64,000 nucleotides of DNA from Ferruginibacter sp. (lineage in GTDB: Bacteria; Bacteroidota; Bacteroidia; Chitinophagales; Chitinophagaceae), in assembly GCA_025351645.1 (NCBI GenBank), contig JANXVN010000020.1, positions 1 through 64,000 of the forward strand. Direction: 5' to 3'. Shown one piece after another: positions 9,646 to 21,050 of this stretch (within the stretch, counting starts at the first letter, position 1; every line of letters begins with the position of its first letter). Under the pieces are notes generated by a model that had not been told where the DNA came from, made no database searches, and worked only from the letters and a program-made list of their open reading frames with translations. The position numbers and the translations under genes were made by a program.

Positions 9646-11049
9646 ATGAACGCAATAATAATAACAGCAGTCTGGGGTATCGTAATGATGTTTGGTGGTG
9701 TTTTTTTTAAACAAAAAAGCACACCAAAATATTGGGCTATCGGCGGCCTGCTACTGGCTATTATTGCCAATTGCATTGAGTTGGTAAAACAGCATTCTTT
9801 CTTTAATATTGATATAAAGAATATGCTGGTATTCAACAACTTCAACCTTATTTTTATTATTGTTGCATTGGTTTGTACCTTACTGCTTTTTTTATTGAAC
9901 GGCAGGGATATAGAAAAGGTAGGCAACAATATATCTGAATATTTTGCACTTATATTTTTTGTTTTATGTGGCATAGCCATTGCCGCAACTTTTAATACAT
10001 TGCTTACTTTATTTTTAGGCATCGAAATCTTATCTATCCCATTGTACATACTTACGGCAAGCGACAAACGTAATTTAAAAAGTAATGAAGCCGCGCTTAA
10101 ATATTTTTTGATGGGTGCTTTTTCAACTGGTATTATGTTGATGGGCATAGCCTTTTTGTACGGTGGCAATAGTGTTTCGCCATCTTTTTACATTGACAAC
10201 ATAAATATTGGCGCAGGCAAATTGCCTGTGATGATAGCTATTGGCTTAGTGCTTATATTGATAGCCATGGCCTTTAAAGTTTCTGCGGTACCCTTTCATT
10301 TTTGGGCACCGGATGTGTATGATGGAGCCCCAACAGTATTTACTTCTTTTATGGCAACCATTGTAAAGGCAGGCGGCTTTATTGCTTTTATACGCTTATT
10401 TGAGCATGCCTTTGGTACAGCGCAACCTCAATGGCAAATGCTGGTTGCACTTATTACCGCTGCAACTTTATTAGTGGGTAACCTTACAGCTGTTTTTCAA
10501 CAAAGCGTAAAACGTATGCTGGCTTACTCCAGTATTGCGCAGGCTGGTTTTATGCTGCTATCCATTTTTGCAATGAATGAATTTGCCAAGCAAGGCATTA
10601 TTTTATATGCGGCTGCTTACAGCCTTGCCACCATTGGTATTTTTGCCATTTTAGTAAAGATGAACGATTATACTATCGATGGCTTTAACGGGCTGGCTAA
10701 ACAACAGCCTGTACTTGCAGCTACCATCACCATCTTTTTATTATCGCTTACAGGAGTACCGCTTACGGCTGGGTTTTTGGCTAAGTTGTATATGTTGATT
10801 GGTGCCGTTAAAGATGGCCATCAAAATTGGTTGGTTATTTTGGCTGTATTATGCGCCGCTATTAGTGCTTATTATTATTTTAAAATTATACAAGCTATTT
10901 ATTTTAAAGAAAGCAAGGCTGAAATTACCCATAATTGGGATGTTACGCCAGCATTTAAGGCGTTGCTTATTATTACCGCGGCACTAATAATTGTATTGGG
11001 TTTATTTCCCACGCTAATTACAGATTGGCTGTACTATTCCCGTGCATAA
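9646..11049 (+). CDS. nuoN: NADH-quinone oxidoreductase subunit N
   Basis: FKVSAVPFHFWAPDVYDGAPT, RMLAYSSIAQAGFML. Confidence 0.96.
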   Translation: MNAIIITAVWGIVMMFGGVFFKQKSTPKYWAIGGLLLAIIANCIELVKQHSFFNIDIKNMLVFNNFNLIFIIVALVCTLLLFLLNGRDIEKVGNNISEYFALIFFVLCGIAIAATFNTLLTLFLGIEILSIPLYILTASDKRNLKSNEAALKYFLMGAFSTGIMLMGIAFLYGGNSVSPSFYIDNINIGAGKLPVMIAIGLVLILIAMAFKVSAVPFHFWAPDVYDGAPTVFTSFMATIVKAGGFIAFIRLFEHAFGTAQPQWQMLVALITAATLLVGNLTAVFQQSVKRMLAYSSIAQAGFMLLSIFAMNEFAKQGIILYAAAYSLATIGIFAILVKMNDYTIDGFNGLAKQQPVLAATITIFLLSLTGVPLTAGFLAKLYMLIGAVKDGHQNWLVILAVLCAAISAYYYFKIIQAIYFKESKAEITHNWDVTPAFKALLIITAALIIVLGLFPTLITDWLYYSRA

Positions 11050-11058
11050 TTATTACCT

Positions 11059-13722
11059 TTAAACAGGTATCTCAACAATTATTTCACAACCTTTGCCTAT
11101 GGCAGATTTCAAAGTAAAATTGCCCGAAAATAATTCTGCTCTTTTTTTAATATTATGGAGCCCAATTCCATCTTTTATTTTTTTTGTGTCAAAGCCGATG
11201 CCGTTATCGTAGATCCTTAAGTTTATGGCATTATTTACAAATAATAGTGAAATTTCTATAACTGTTGCTTTAGCATACTTCATTATATTATTGGTTTGCT
11301 CTTGTAATATCCTGTATAAGTTTAATTGAAGGTCACCATCAACTCGCATTTGGCTTACCTCATCTATAAAAAAATCAATGCTAAAACAGTTATTGATATT
11401 AATGGTACTTAATAATTTTTCAAAGGTTTCTTTTAAAGAATTTTCATCTAAAGAAACAGGTGCAAGCCTGTGAGAAAGTTTTCTTATTTCACTAATGGCC
11501 AGGTGAATATATTCAACAGATTTATTTATCCATTCAGGCTGCTCATCAACTGGCTTTGTTTTGGTCATCCCCAAATTTAGCAGTACACCAGCTAAAATTT
11601 GGTTCACATTATCATGCAGCTCACCACCAATTTGAAAACGTTCATGCTCTTGCGCAGCAATAATTGCTTTGGTAATTTCCTGGTCCTTCTTTTTGCGTAC
11701 AGTAATATCTCTTTGGATTGCAATCCAATGTGTAAAAGAACCGGTACTATCGGCAACTGGTGAAATGGCAATATTATTCCAAAATTCTTCGCCGTTTTTT
11801 TTGTAGTTTATAACTTCTATTTCGCAGGCATCCCACCTTTCGATGGCTTTTTTTATTCGTTTTAGTTCTGCCTTATTTGTGTTTGGGCCTTGAAATAGTT
11901 TGGGCGTTTTGCCAACAATTTCTTCTTTTGAATAGCCTGTCATTTTTGTAAAAGCATCATTGGTATAAATAATGGTATGGTCACTATCATCCAAACAATT
12001 AACATCGGTTATTATTACTGCATCGGAAGCGTTGGTTATTACAGACTCTAATAATTTTAACCGGTGGTCTTCTTCTTTTTGGCGGGTCACATCCCGCATT
12101 GCACCTATCATGCGTATTGGTTTTTTATGTTTATCCAACATCAAAAATCCACTGTCTGATATGTATTTGTAATGGCCATCGTTGCACATAAAGCGATACT
12201 CATCCTGCCATTTCATAATTATATTATTGATATGGCTATAAATTTTTTCCACAACTCTTTTTACATCGTTTTTATGTACTTTATCAGTCCACCAATCTGT
12301 AGATGTACTATCATTAATTACATTATAACCTAATATTTCCTTTATTCCTTTATTCCAGAATATTTTATTTGTAAGCAGGTCCCAATCCCATATCACGTCA
12401 TTAGTGGCTGTTGAAACTGCATCGTATCGTTCGTTCCATTTTTTAATATCTTCTACTGCATTCCGGTTTTCTATCAATATACCCAGTAAGCTTGCAGCCC
12501 GTTCCAGTAAATTAATGTTTTGTAAGGAGGCTGATTTAGTTAGTTTAAAATAAGTAGCAAAGCTGCCGAGCACTTTACCATCACTTTTTTTTATTGGTAT
12601 AGACCAGCATGCTTTAAAACCATATGGGCGAATAATTTCTTTATAATTTTCCCATAAAGGGTCAGCCTCAATATCTGCTACAATAACATTTTGCCCTGTG
12701 TATATAGCAGTACCGCACGACCCTTCATATTGGCCTATGGCTCCCCCTTCAATAGCATTTATATAAGCAGCTGGCATAGAGCCTTTTGAAAGGCTTATAA
12801 AAGTATCGTCGTGTTGTTTTTGAAGGATGGTACAAAAAGAGCCTGGCAACAATAATTCTATATTTTGAGTAAGTGTATCCATAACTTCCTGAAAAGATAC
12901 ATTTGCTGTATAGTTTAATTTGTAGATTTCCTTTTCAAGAGCCAATATGCTTTTTTGGTAAACACTTTCAGTTATATCATTGCATAGCACCAGCCTTAAT
13001 TTCTGTTCCAACGAATACACATCGCTATGGATTTCTACGTCTATTAGTTCGCCATTTTTTTTAAGGTGCTTAAAATTACCTTTATTAAAACCTTTTGTTT
13101 CGGCAATTGTGGTAATCCTATTTTTAATTTTTTCAATATCTTCATAAGGGCTTATGTCAAACAAAGTCATTGTTAAAAACTCTTTTTTTGAATACCCGAA
13201 ATGTTCAATGGCGGCTTTATTGATGTTGATAAAACGGACAGTTTCCCAATTATATACCCACATAGGCACGGGGCTAATATCAAAAAGATTCCTATAATTT
13301 TCTTCGGATTCTTTTAAGTCCATCGTAATACGCCTTCTTTCAATGCTATACGAAATGCTTTTATAAAGCTGGGCTGAGGTAAGGTCATCTTTTAACAAAT
13401 AGTCGGCCATACCCATTGAAAGCGTTTTGATACCAAAGGCTTTGTCGCTATACCCGGTAAGTACTATAACTGGGATAAAGCCTGCCAGGCTTGCCATTTG
13501 GCTAACTAAAAATTCACCATTGCCATCAGGCAAGGAAAGGTCTAGCAATATAATATCAAAAGAATTGACTGATTTTAATAAGCCTTTAGCAGCAGTAAAA
13601 GTTTTTGCATGTTCCACTATAGGCTTATAAAATTCTTCGTTCAGGTATTCATTAATTAACACAAAATCGCCGGCATTGTCTTCAACAATTAATATATTTT
13701 GTGTAGTGGTAGCGTTTTTCAT
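11059..13722 (-). CDS. receiver-PAS-GAF-PAS hybrid sensor histidine kinase (HisKA_3/NarX-like)
   Basis: N-terminal receiver (NILIVEDNAGDFVLI..DIILLDLSLPDGNG), several PAS blocks, GAF-like block, ERFQIGGELHDNVNQILAG, GIGFDTKKIKDGIGLHNIKKRA. Confidence 0.92.
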   Translation of the reverse strand: MKNATTTQNILIVEDNAGDFVLINEYLNEEFYKPIVEHAKTFTAAKGLLKSVNSFDIILLDLSLPDGNGEFLVSQMASLAGFIPVIVLTGYSDKAFGIKTLSMGMADYLLKDDLTSAQLYKSISYSIERRRITMDLKESEENYRNLFDISPVPMWVYNWETVRFININKAAIEHFGYSKKEFLTMTLFDISPYEDIEKIKNRITTIAETKGFNKGNFKHLKKNGELIDVEIHSDVYSLEQKLRLVLCNDITESVYQKSILALEKEIYKLNYTANVSFQEVMDTLTQNIELLLPGSFCTILQKQHDDTFISLSKGSMPAAYINAIEGGAIGQYEGSCGTAIYTGQNVIVADIEADPLWENYKEIIRPYGFKACWSIPIKKSDGKVLGSFATYFKLTKSASLQNINLLERAASLLGILIENRNAVEDIKKWNERYDAVSTATNDVIWDWDLLTNKIFWNKGIKEILGYNVINDSTSTDWWTDKVHKNDVKRVVEKIYSHINNIIMKWQDEYRFMCNDGHYKYISDSGFLMLDKHKKPIRMIGAMRDVTRQKEEDHRLKLLESVITNASDAVIITDVNCLDDSDHTIIYTNDAFTKMTGYSKEEIVGKTPKLFQGPNTNKAELKRIKKAIERWDACEIEVINYKKNGEEFWNNIAISPVADSTGSFTHWIAIQRDITVRKKKDQEITKAIIAAQEHERFQIGGELHDNVNQILAGVLLNLGMTKTKPVDEQPEWINKSVEYIHLAISEIRKLSHRLAPVSLDENSLKETFEKLLSTININNCFSIDFFIDEVSQMRVDGDLQLNLYRILQEQTNNIMKYAKATVIEISLLFVNNAINLRIYDNGIGFDTKKIKDGIGLHNIKKRAELFSGNFTLKSAIGKGCEIIVEIPV

Positions 13723-14062
13723 TAGATTTTTTTAAAATTAACTACTTATGGGTAGGCAAAAATCATTATTTATCACATAAGTTTTACAAGCTATCAGTAA
13801 CCAAATTATCGGAAACACATGGTTTTTTGTTTTTAACGAAGTTGTAAATAATTGCTTATTTAATGATAGTTTATATTGAATTAAGTATTTATCGCTATTA
13901 ATTTTTTTATTAAAATTATTGGCAAGTTGTGTACAGATGATGGTACTTTTTGCCATACCAAAATCAAACGTATTGTGCCATGTTTTAAAATTGTGTTTGT
14001 TTGCCATTTTAACCAGTTTTTACTTTAACGAAATAACTTTGTTAAAGTACCTTTTATTATGC

Positions 14063-17000
14063 TTACATGGATGCCGGTATTTTTGGGATGCTAAAATAAA
14101 AAGTGCTACCTACATCGGGAGTAGAAGTTACCCATAATTTTCCTTTATGGCTTTCGATAATTTTTTTACAGATGGCCAGCCCAATGCCACTGCCCGTATA
14201 CTGTTCATTATTATGCAGCCTTTGAAATAGCACAAATATTTTACTTAGCGATTCTTCTTTAATTCCTATCCCATTATCTGCTATTGCAAAATACCAATAG
14301 TCTTGATGCTCGATGGCGCTTATAACTATTTTGGCAATATTATTTGGCTGCTGGTATTTAATGGCATTGCTGATAAGGTTTTGAAATAATTGCTGGATGG
14401 GTACTCTGGCTGCCATTATCTCTGGCAATCCTTTGTAGGATATGATAATATTTTTTTGTTGTACAATATTGTTATAAACATTTACCACATCATTTAGTAA
14501 ACAAGTAGTATCTATTTTTTCGTAGCGGTAATGTTGTGTGCCTACTCTCGAATATTCCAGCAAGGCCTGGATTATTTTTCGCATCCTTACAGCGCCATCA
14601 ACTGCAAAACGTATATATAGTTGCCCGTTCTCATCTAACTGAGGCTGATATTTTTTTTGTAGCTGATTTAAAAAACTGGTTACCATCCTTAAAGGCTCTT
14701 GCAAGTCATGAGAAGCTATGTAGGCAAATTGTTCCAGTTCCGCATTGGAGCTAATCAGTTCTTCCGCACGTGTATGTAATTGATTATTTAATTCTTTAAG
14801 TACAGCTTCATTTTGTATACGTTCCGAAACATCCTGCACGGCCCCAATAATACGGTAGGGCACTTTATGTTCATCCCTTACCACAAATGCGCTATCCATT
14901 ACAGTAGCATAACTTCCATCTGCCTTTCTAAGGCGGTATTGGTTTTTCCAGTACACCTGGTCCTTGTCATCAGATATTTCCTGCAAGCTATTTAAAACCC
15001 GTAGCCTGTCATCGTCATGTATAAGGCCTTTTATAAAAGATATATTTACATCTTCGCCGTACATTTTATGGCCAAACAATGTGTGGAAACCTTCTCCTAA
15101 AAATGCCTTATTAGTTTTTAAGTTATAATCCCAAATAGCATCAAAAGTGGCTTTGGTTGCGTAATTAAACCGTTCATTGCTTAATGCTAGCGCCTGCTGC
15201 CCCTGTAATATTTCGGTAATATCGTTAGAGGCTATCATTATGGCATTTTTGTTATTGTAATAAATTGCGTAGCCTGTAACATCTACATTAATAATTTGGC
15301 TATCTTTTTTTACATGCTGCCATTGGCCAAAATTTATGATACCAGTATTGCTAATCTCCATATTTGTTTTTATAATGGCAGCTTCCTGCTCTTTTATAAA
15401 CAGGGTGGCCATGCCCATTTTTAAAAATTCGCTATTGGTATAACCATAATGTGCAATGGCGGCATTGTTCACTTCCAGTACCTGCATTGTTTCCAGGTCG
15501 TATATCCAGCTTGGTAAAGGGCTGCTGTTAAATATCATCCTATATTTTTCTTCAGATTCCTTTATGGCTTTTTCTGATAACTTTTGTAGCGTAATATCTT
15601 GTGTAGTACCTTCCAGTAGTATAGGGCGCCCATTTTGGTTGTACACCAAAGAGCCTTTTTGATGCAATACTTTTATAGAGCCATCTTTTAAAAAAATACG
15701 TACTTCATGGTTTAATGCTTTTTTTCCTTTTATCGCTAGGTTATAATTATTGATGGCCATTTTTTTATCATCAGGGTGTACGGCATCAATTATATCCTGA
15801 AAGGCAATATAATCACTAGTTTTTTGTAAGCCAAAAATGCGGTACAGTTCATTTGACCAGTAACAGGTATCTTTTAGTATGTCTACCTCCCAATATCCTA
15901 AGCGCGCCATTTGCTGGGCAGTTTCTAATTTTTTGTTGATGTTGAGCAGCTCATTATGGTAAAGCTTGCTTTCTGTAATATTGCGGCTATAGCATGCTAT
16001 GCCCGTAATATCTTTACCATTATAAATAGGATTAAAGCAAACTTCGTTCCATTGGGCAATGCTTGTGCCCGGGGAGATAACCATCATCTCATTTTTGAAT
16101 GATTGCCCACTTAAGGCCCTTAAATATTTCTCTTCCCAAAGAATAATAGTTTTAGTAGAAAAGGTATTTTTATTCAGCAGGTAATCCCCTGACTTAAAAA
16201 ATGTATCCGTATAATCTGCAATAGATTTAATGAATGCTTTGTTGCCGGCAATTAATTTAAAATCTCTGGTTACGCTCCAAATAAGGTCATCGGTACTATT
16301 TATTAATGCTTCTTTCTCGCTTCGTTCAGCTTCTTTTTGGTTTTCGGCCTTTAGTTTTTCAGTAACATCTTCCAATAAAGCAAGTACACAATGTGTTCCT
16401 TTATAATCTATAATGTTGCCTGTAATTTGCATGTGCATTATTTCCCCGTTTTGCTTTTTGTGCTTCCATATTTTACTACTTGCATTATTAAAAGTTGTTT
16501 CATCTTGCAGCAGCCCTTCAAATGCCATCACATCTTCTGGTAAAAGAAGGTCGATTATTGTAAGCCATAAAAGCTCTTCTTTTTTATACCCATATTTTAC
16601 TAATGCAGCGTTGTTTGCTTCAAGGATATAATGGGTAGAAAAATTAAAGATGTATAATGGGAGTGGATTATTGTTGAACAAATCCCGGTAACGCCGTTCT
16701 GATAACACCAGGGCTTGCTGCTGTTCTTTTTTTTCGCTGCCATCTTTGGCAATGCAATACATAGTCTTATCCTTTTCATCCCACCTCATAGACCATATAA
16801 GATTAATGACGCCTCCATTTTTTCTTCTGAAACGGTTTTCAAAATTTCTGGTAGCGCGCCCGCCCGATGCAATGATGGCAAACATTTTTAACGATGCATC
16901 TTTATCATCTTTTACAACCATATCAGTGCAATGGGCGCCAATTAATTCTTCCTGCTCATATCCCCACATTGTTTCACATGCTTTGCTTACTTGTATAAAT

Positions 17001-19408
17001 TTGCCTTCTTCATCTAATTCACAAATAACATCTAATGAATAATCTAGTATCCGCTGCCTGTCTGCAAGCATATTGCTAATGTTTATCCGGGCGTTTATTT
17101 CGGTTGTAATATCATTGGCTATACAATAAACGCCTATAATTTTTTGATTAATTACTATGGGAAGGCTAACCAACGATGCGTTTATTAACAGCCCTTCTTT
17201 AGAAATCATCCTGGCTGTAAACTCTTGTGTAAGCCCCTGTTTAGAATTTTCAAAACAGTCGGTTACGAGCCCAATATCAATGGGATGCACAAAATAACTA
17301 TAGTGGAGCTGCCGCAATTTTTCTGGTGCATAACCTACTTTTATTGCTAAAATATGGTTGGCACTGGTAAAATTGCCTTCCATATCTAAAGAAAAAACAG
17401 CTGCCGGATTTTGATAAAATAACGATTGGTATGTTTCTTTGCTTAACTGCAGTTGTTGCTCTATATTTTTCCGTTCGGTAATATCTTGTATTACGCCAAT
17501 TAATATATCTGGCGTGCCGGCTGCATTATAGGTGGTAGACCCATAGGCCATTATATTCTTTACTTTGCCATCCTGACTAATTATCCGGGTTTCTATTTGC
17601 TGAAACTCAACTTTGTTTGCAAGGCCATTTTTTAACCACTGCACATAACCATCTTTTTCATCAGGGTGAAGAAATTGGATAATACCTTCTGGAGAAGGTA
17701 CGATGCTGCCAGGCGCTAGCCCTACAATCCTGTAAAACTCATCAGACCATATTCTTTTATTTGTATAAAAATTTATTTCTGCACTGCCTGTCTGTGCTAT
17801 ATTTTCTGCACGGTTTAAAAGATTTTGTATTTGGGTAATTTGTTTTTCACTAGCTTTTTGTTTGGTAATATTCCGTGCTGTTATGCAGATAGCTGTTACC
17901 TTTCCTTCCATTATTACAGGTGTTATAAAAATGTCTATCCAAATAGCTTCCTGCGTGCTTTTATTAATGCCTGCACGTTCATATTGTGCGGCCTCGCCAA
18001 GGCAGGCTTTTTCAAGTATACCTTTAAAGATGGTTTTTCTTGGGTCTTCAACAGCATCCAATATGTTGCTGCCGATATGTATTTTTTTAGGCAAGAAAAT
18101 ATTATCCCTAACCTTGTTGTTAAATAATTTAATTGTAAAATCGGTATCGATTAAAATAAAGCCCTCACTGGTGTTTTCAAAAATAGCTTGAAGGTTTTCT
18201 TCTGATTGTTTAATTTTTTCTGAAGTAGCAATACTTTCGCTAACATCCTTAATACTGTTGACTATGCCAGCTATAGCAGCCTCGCCCAACATATTAGAGA
18301 ATGTATTTTCAATCCAGTGCCACGACCCGTCTTTATGACGCATCCTGCAAATTTGAGTATTAACAATATCTTGAGGCGCACTTAAAATATATTGCCAGGC
18401 AACTGCCATTGCCACCACATCATCAGTATGCACCAGTGCTAAAAAATCAACTGCTAGTGCTTCATGCCCTGTGTACCCCAGCACTGCACATATTGCCGAA
18501 GAGGCATAAGTAACTATTGCCTTTTTAGAAAGTATGGTTATGGCATTGCTGCCATTTTCAATAATGGACTTGTAACGTTTTTCACTAAGGATTTGCAGCC
18601 GTTCAATTTTCTTTTTTTCTGTTATATCAGTACAACTAATAAACGCACCGCTAATATTGCCAGTTTCATTTTTTGCTGGTTTAATCTTACAGGCAATAAT
18701 TAAGGCTTCTCCATTTTTACTGTTAATTGAGGCTTCAGTATAGGCCGTTTCTCCTTTAAAAACATTCTCGTAAATAATTTTAGCATTTGCTTTTATGCCA
18801 TCCTGCGTGTACGTTAAAATAGATTGCCCTACCAGTAAATCTATTGATGCAATCCGGTAAAATTCTTTTTTAAACTGCTTATTAAAAGCAATGATGATAA
18901 ATTCTTTATCTATAACAATAAAACTTTCTTCCGTATTATCCATCAGCAGCCTTAGTTGTAATAACTCGCTTGAGGCTGTTATAGGTTGAGCGGTGTTTTT
19001 TACAGATGTGGCAATAAATTGCATTCCACTGGTTTGTGGAAGCAAGGTGGTAGTTACAGTAAGCTGTAATAACAAACCATTTTTGTGCTTTATTTTTATA
19101 ATAGAAGGGCCAATATTTATTACGGGTATATTAGCTAGCGCAGGCAATGCTACAGCTATCATTGAGTAATTGTTGCCTATCAGTTCTTCTTTGCTATAAC
19201 CCGATAAAATACTGTAGGCATTGTTTACATCTACAAAATAGCCATGCTCATCAGTAACGCAGATGGCAGTATCGATAATTTCAAAAAGCGCAGGTAAAAC
19301 CTTACTTTTTTCAACAAAATCTATTTTACAAGAAGCATTAGCCACTTGTTGTGGAATATGATTATTTGCCTGCTTCGGGCCATTATTATTACTGGCAAAT
19401 TTTTTCAT
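14063..19408 (-). CDS. giant multi-PAS sensor histidine kinase (1781 aa, about 12 PAS modules, HisKA + HATPase)
   Basis: Repeated PAS signatures (e.g. LFEIIDTAICVTDEHGYFVDVNNAYSILSGYSKEELIG), FAYIASHDLQEPLRMV H-box, DNGIGIKEESLSKIF, GSGIGLAICKKI. Confidence 0.94.
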   Translation of the reverse strand: MKKFASNNNGPKQANNHIPQQVANASCKIDFVEKSKVLPALFEIIDTAICVTDEHGYFVDVNNAYSILSGYSKEELIGNNYSMIAVALPALANIPVINIGPSIIKIKHKNGLLLQLTVTTTLLPQTSGMQFIATSVKNTAQPITASSELLQLRLLMDNTEESFIVIDKEFIIIAFNKQFKKEFYRIASIDLLVGQSILTYTQDGIKANAKIIYENVFKGETAYTEASINSKNGEALIIACKIKPAKNETGNISGAFISCTDITEKKKIERLQILSEKRYKSIIENGSNAITILSKKAIVTYASSAICAVLGYTGHEALAVDFLALVHTDDVVAMAVAWQYILSAPQDIVNTQICRMRHKDGSWHWIENTFSNMLGEAAIAGIVNSIKDVSESIATSEKIKQSEENLQAIFENTSEGFILIDTDFTIKLFNNKVRDNIFLPKKIHIGSNILDAVEDPRKTIFKGILEKACLGEAAQYERAGINKSTQEAIWIDIFITPVIMEGKVTAICITARNITKQKASEKQITQIQNLLNRAENIAQTGSAEINFYTNKRIWSDEFYRIVGLAPGSIVPSPEGIIQFLHPDEKDGYVQWLKNGLANKVEFQQIETRIISQDGKVKNIMAYGSTTYNAAGTPDILIGVIQDITERKNIEQQLQLSKETYQSLFYQNPAAVFSLDMEGNFTSANHILAIKVGYAPEKLRQLHYSYFVHPIDIGLVTDCFENSKQGLTQEFTARMISKEGLLINASLVSLPIVINQKIIGVYCIANDITTEINARINISNMLADRQRILDYSLDVICELDEEGKFIQVSKACETMWGYEQEELIGAHCTDMVVKDDKDASLKMFAIIASGGRATRNFENRFRRKNGGVINLIWSMRWDEKDKTMYCIAKDGSEKKEQQQALVLSERRYRDLFNNNPLPLYIFNFSTHYILEANNAALVKYGYKKEELLWLTIIDLLLPEDVMAFEGLLQDETTFNNASSKIWKHKKQNGEIMHMQITGNIIDYKGTHCVLALLEDVTEKLKAENQKEAERSEKEALINSTDDLIWSVTRDFKLIAGNKAFIKSIADYTDTFFKSGDYLLNKNTFSTKTIILWEEKYLRALSGQSFKNEMMVISPGTSIAQWNEVCFNPIYNGKDITGIACYSRNITESKLYHNELLNINKKLETAQQMARLGYWEVDILKDTCYWSNELYRIFGLQKTSDYIAFQDIIDAVHPDDKKMAINNYNLAIKGKKALNHEVRIFLKDGSIKVLHQKGSLVYNQNGRPILLEGTTQDITLQKLSEKAIKESEEKYRMIFNSSPLPSWIYDLETMQVLEVNNAAIAHYGYTNSEFLKMGMATLFIKEQEAAIIKTNMEISNTGIINFGQWQHVKKDSQIINVDVTGYAIYYNNKNAIMIASNDITEILQGQQALALSNERFNYATKATFDAIWDYNLKTNKAFLGEGFHTLFGHKMYGEDVNISFIKGLIHDDDRLRVLNSLQEISDDKDQVYWKNQYRLRKADGSYATVMDSAFVVRDEHKVPYRIIGAVQDVSERIQNEAVLKELNNQLHTRAEELISSNAELEQFAYIASHDLQEPLRMVTSFLNQLQKKYQPQLDENGQLYIRFAVDGAVRMRKIIQALLEYSRVGTQHYRYEKIDTTCLLNDVVNVYNNIVQQKNIIISYKGLPEIMAARVPIQQLFQNLISNAIKYQQPNNIAKIVISAIEHQDYWYFAIADNGIGIKEESLSKIFVLFQRLHNNEQYTGSGIGLAICKKIIESHKGKLWVTSTPDVGSTFYFSIPKIPASM

Positions 19409-19692
19409 TTTTTATTACTAGTTTTTTGATGTTGGCGGTTACAAATTGCTCAAAGTAACTAGCAAATTTAATTAATGCCATACCTAGTATGTATTGCAGC
19501 CTTATAATTTTTTATACTTAAAGTATAGTTTAATTTTTATATTGATAGGCTTTTACGAAAAAAACATTTAAATCTCAATACCGTTACCTTAAGGCCTTTC
19601 ATCTCGTTTGGAGCGGCTTCGGGTGTGGTGAAAACAAAAATAAAATTCTTGATCTTACTTCGTTTCGATAAATACTTTTATAAAACATTAAC

Positions 19693-19803
19693 CAATGCCG
19701 TTAGGTAAGGATTACTCCTTTTTTGTCTCACCCCCCATTCCCTCTCCCAGGCAGATGGAAGCTAGGCCCTGCGGTGCTAAAATCGCTTAACTTAACGCCA
19801 TTG
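19693..19803. mobile_element. MITE-like element, copy 1
   Basis: caatgccgttaggtaagg ... cgcttaacttaacgccattg terminal inverted repeats. Confidence 0.75.
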
Positions 19804-20393
19804 ATACATTAACCATCAACTCATTTACCATGTGGTAGGTTTACTTAAAAAATCATTTTTCGTTTGTTGTTAAATTAATTGATAAAATTTATTTTTCACA
19901 AACTAATAGCCCATTAGGTTAAAAATTAGCCGGGTTAGAATATGATGTATTGCAATACGCCAATACAGTATATTGGATAAAATAAGATGCCTTATTAAAA
20001 TATGTGCCAAAGTTATTTTATAAATAAATTTCTTATTGTAGCGCAATCGCTAACATGATTGTAGTAATTATTCGATAAATCTATCGCTTTTGACAATTGT
20101 TAAATATTTTTACTTGCATGCAACATTGCATTATGCTTATTCATAAAAAAATATATTTAATTTTTGTTTAATCCACCAACTGGTATAATCAAATTAATAA
20201 TTTATATTTATACTATTAAAAATGACAATTAGTTTTTATAAAGTTGCATTATCCAGCATTTAATAAAGTGCAAATTTTTAACAATTATGTTTAGTTACAA
20301 TATTTATTAAAGTAACTTTTAACTAATTTATATTGTTTAACATTAATTTCATGTAAATTTAAAATTGTACAACCCTAATACCCTTATTAAATT

Positions 20394-21020
20394 ATGAAAA
20401 AATTTTTATTGGTAGATGACCATAATGTAGTCCGGTCTGGAATTAAAGGGCTTTTGATTGAGCTATTTAAGCCTTCAGAAATCTTTGAAGCGGGCGATGG
20501 GGAAACAGCTATAGAAATTTTAAAGATCCACAACTACGATTTGATCATGATGGATATACAGATGCCTAAAACAGATACGTTAGGGCTAATGGAATATATC
20601 CATATAAAATATCCCGAGGCTAAGGTGCTCATTTTTTCTATGAGTGCTGAAAGTATTTACGCCAAGCGTTTTCTAAAGGCAGGCGCAAAAGGTTTTTTAT
20701 CTAAAGATGCTCCGCTGGAAGAAATTAAAAAAGCAATTGGGCTGGTTTTAAATAACCGTAAATATATTAGTGAAACACTGGCTGCAGTACTGGCAGAAGA
20801 ATCTATTACAGAAAGGCCAAGCAACCCATTTAACCAACTGTCGCCCAGGGAATTTGAGATTGTTTCCTTGCTTTTATCCGGACAAACATTAAGCGACATT
20901 TCTAAATTATTAAACCTGCAGATATCTACTATCGGCACGCATAAGGCCAGGCTTTTTGATAAATTACATGTATCAAACATTTTAGAGTTAAAAGAATTGG
21001 CTAACTCTTACAACCTATAA
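20394..21020 (+). CDS. LuxR/NarL-family response regulator
   Basis: Receiver (FLLVDDHNVVRSGI, DLIMMDIQMP, KGFLSKDA) plus LuxR HTH (LSPREFEIVSLLLSGQTLSDISKLLNLQISTIGTHKARLFDKL). Confidence 0.94.
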   Translation: MKKFLLVDDHNVVRSGIKGLLIELFKPSEIFEAGDGETAIEILKIHNYDLIMMDIQMPKTDTLGLMEYIHIKYPEAKVLIFSMSAESIYAKRFLKAGAKGFLSKDAPLEEIKKAIGLVLNNRKYISETLAAVLAEESITERPSNPFNQLSPREFEIVSLLLSGQTLSDISKLLNLQISTIGTHKARLFDKLHVSNILELKELANSYNL

Positions 21021-21050
21021 TTTTTTTCAAGAGGAAATAAACAGGCAGCA

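Noticed and set aside
9603-10169. 188-aa ORF on the - strand
   Set aside because: Entirely antisense to intact nuoN; composition is the reverse complement of a membrane-protein gene.
13738-14007. 89-aa ORF between the two kinase genes
   Set aside because: Low-complexity, AT-rich, no domain; likely a non-coding spacer.
19409-20393. Hidden gene in the 985 bp kinase-regulator gap
   Set aside because: No ORF above the track cutoff and very AT-rich; contains only MITE-like material and probable promoters.
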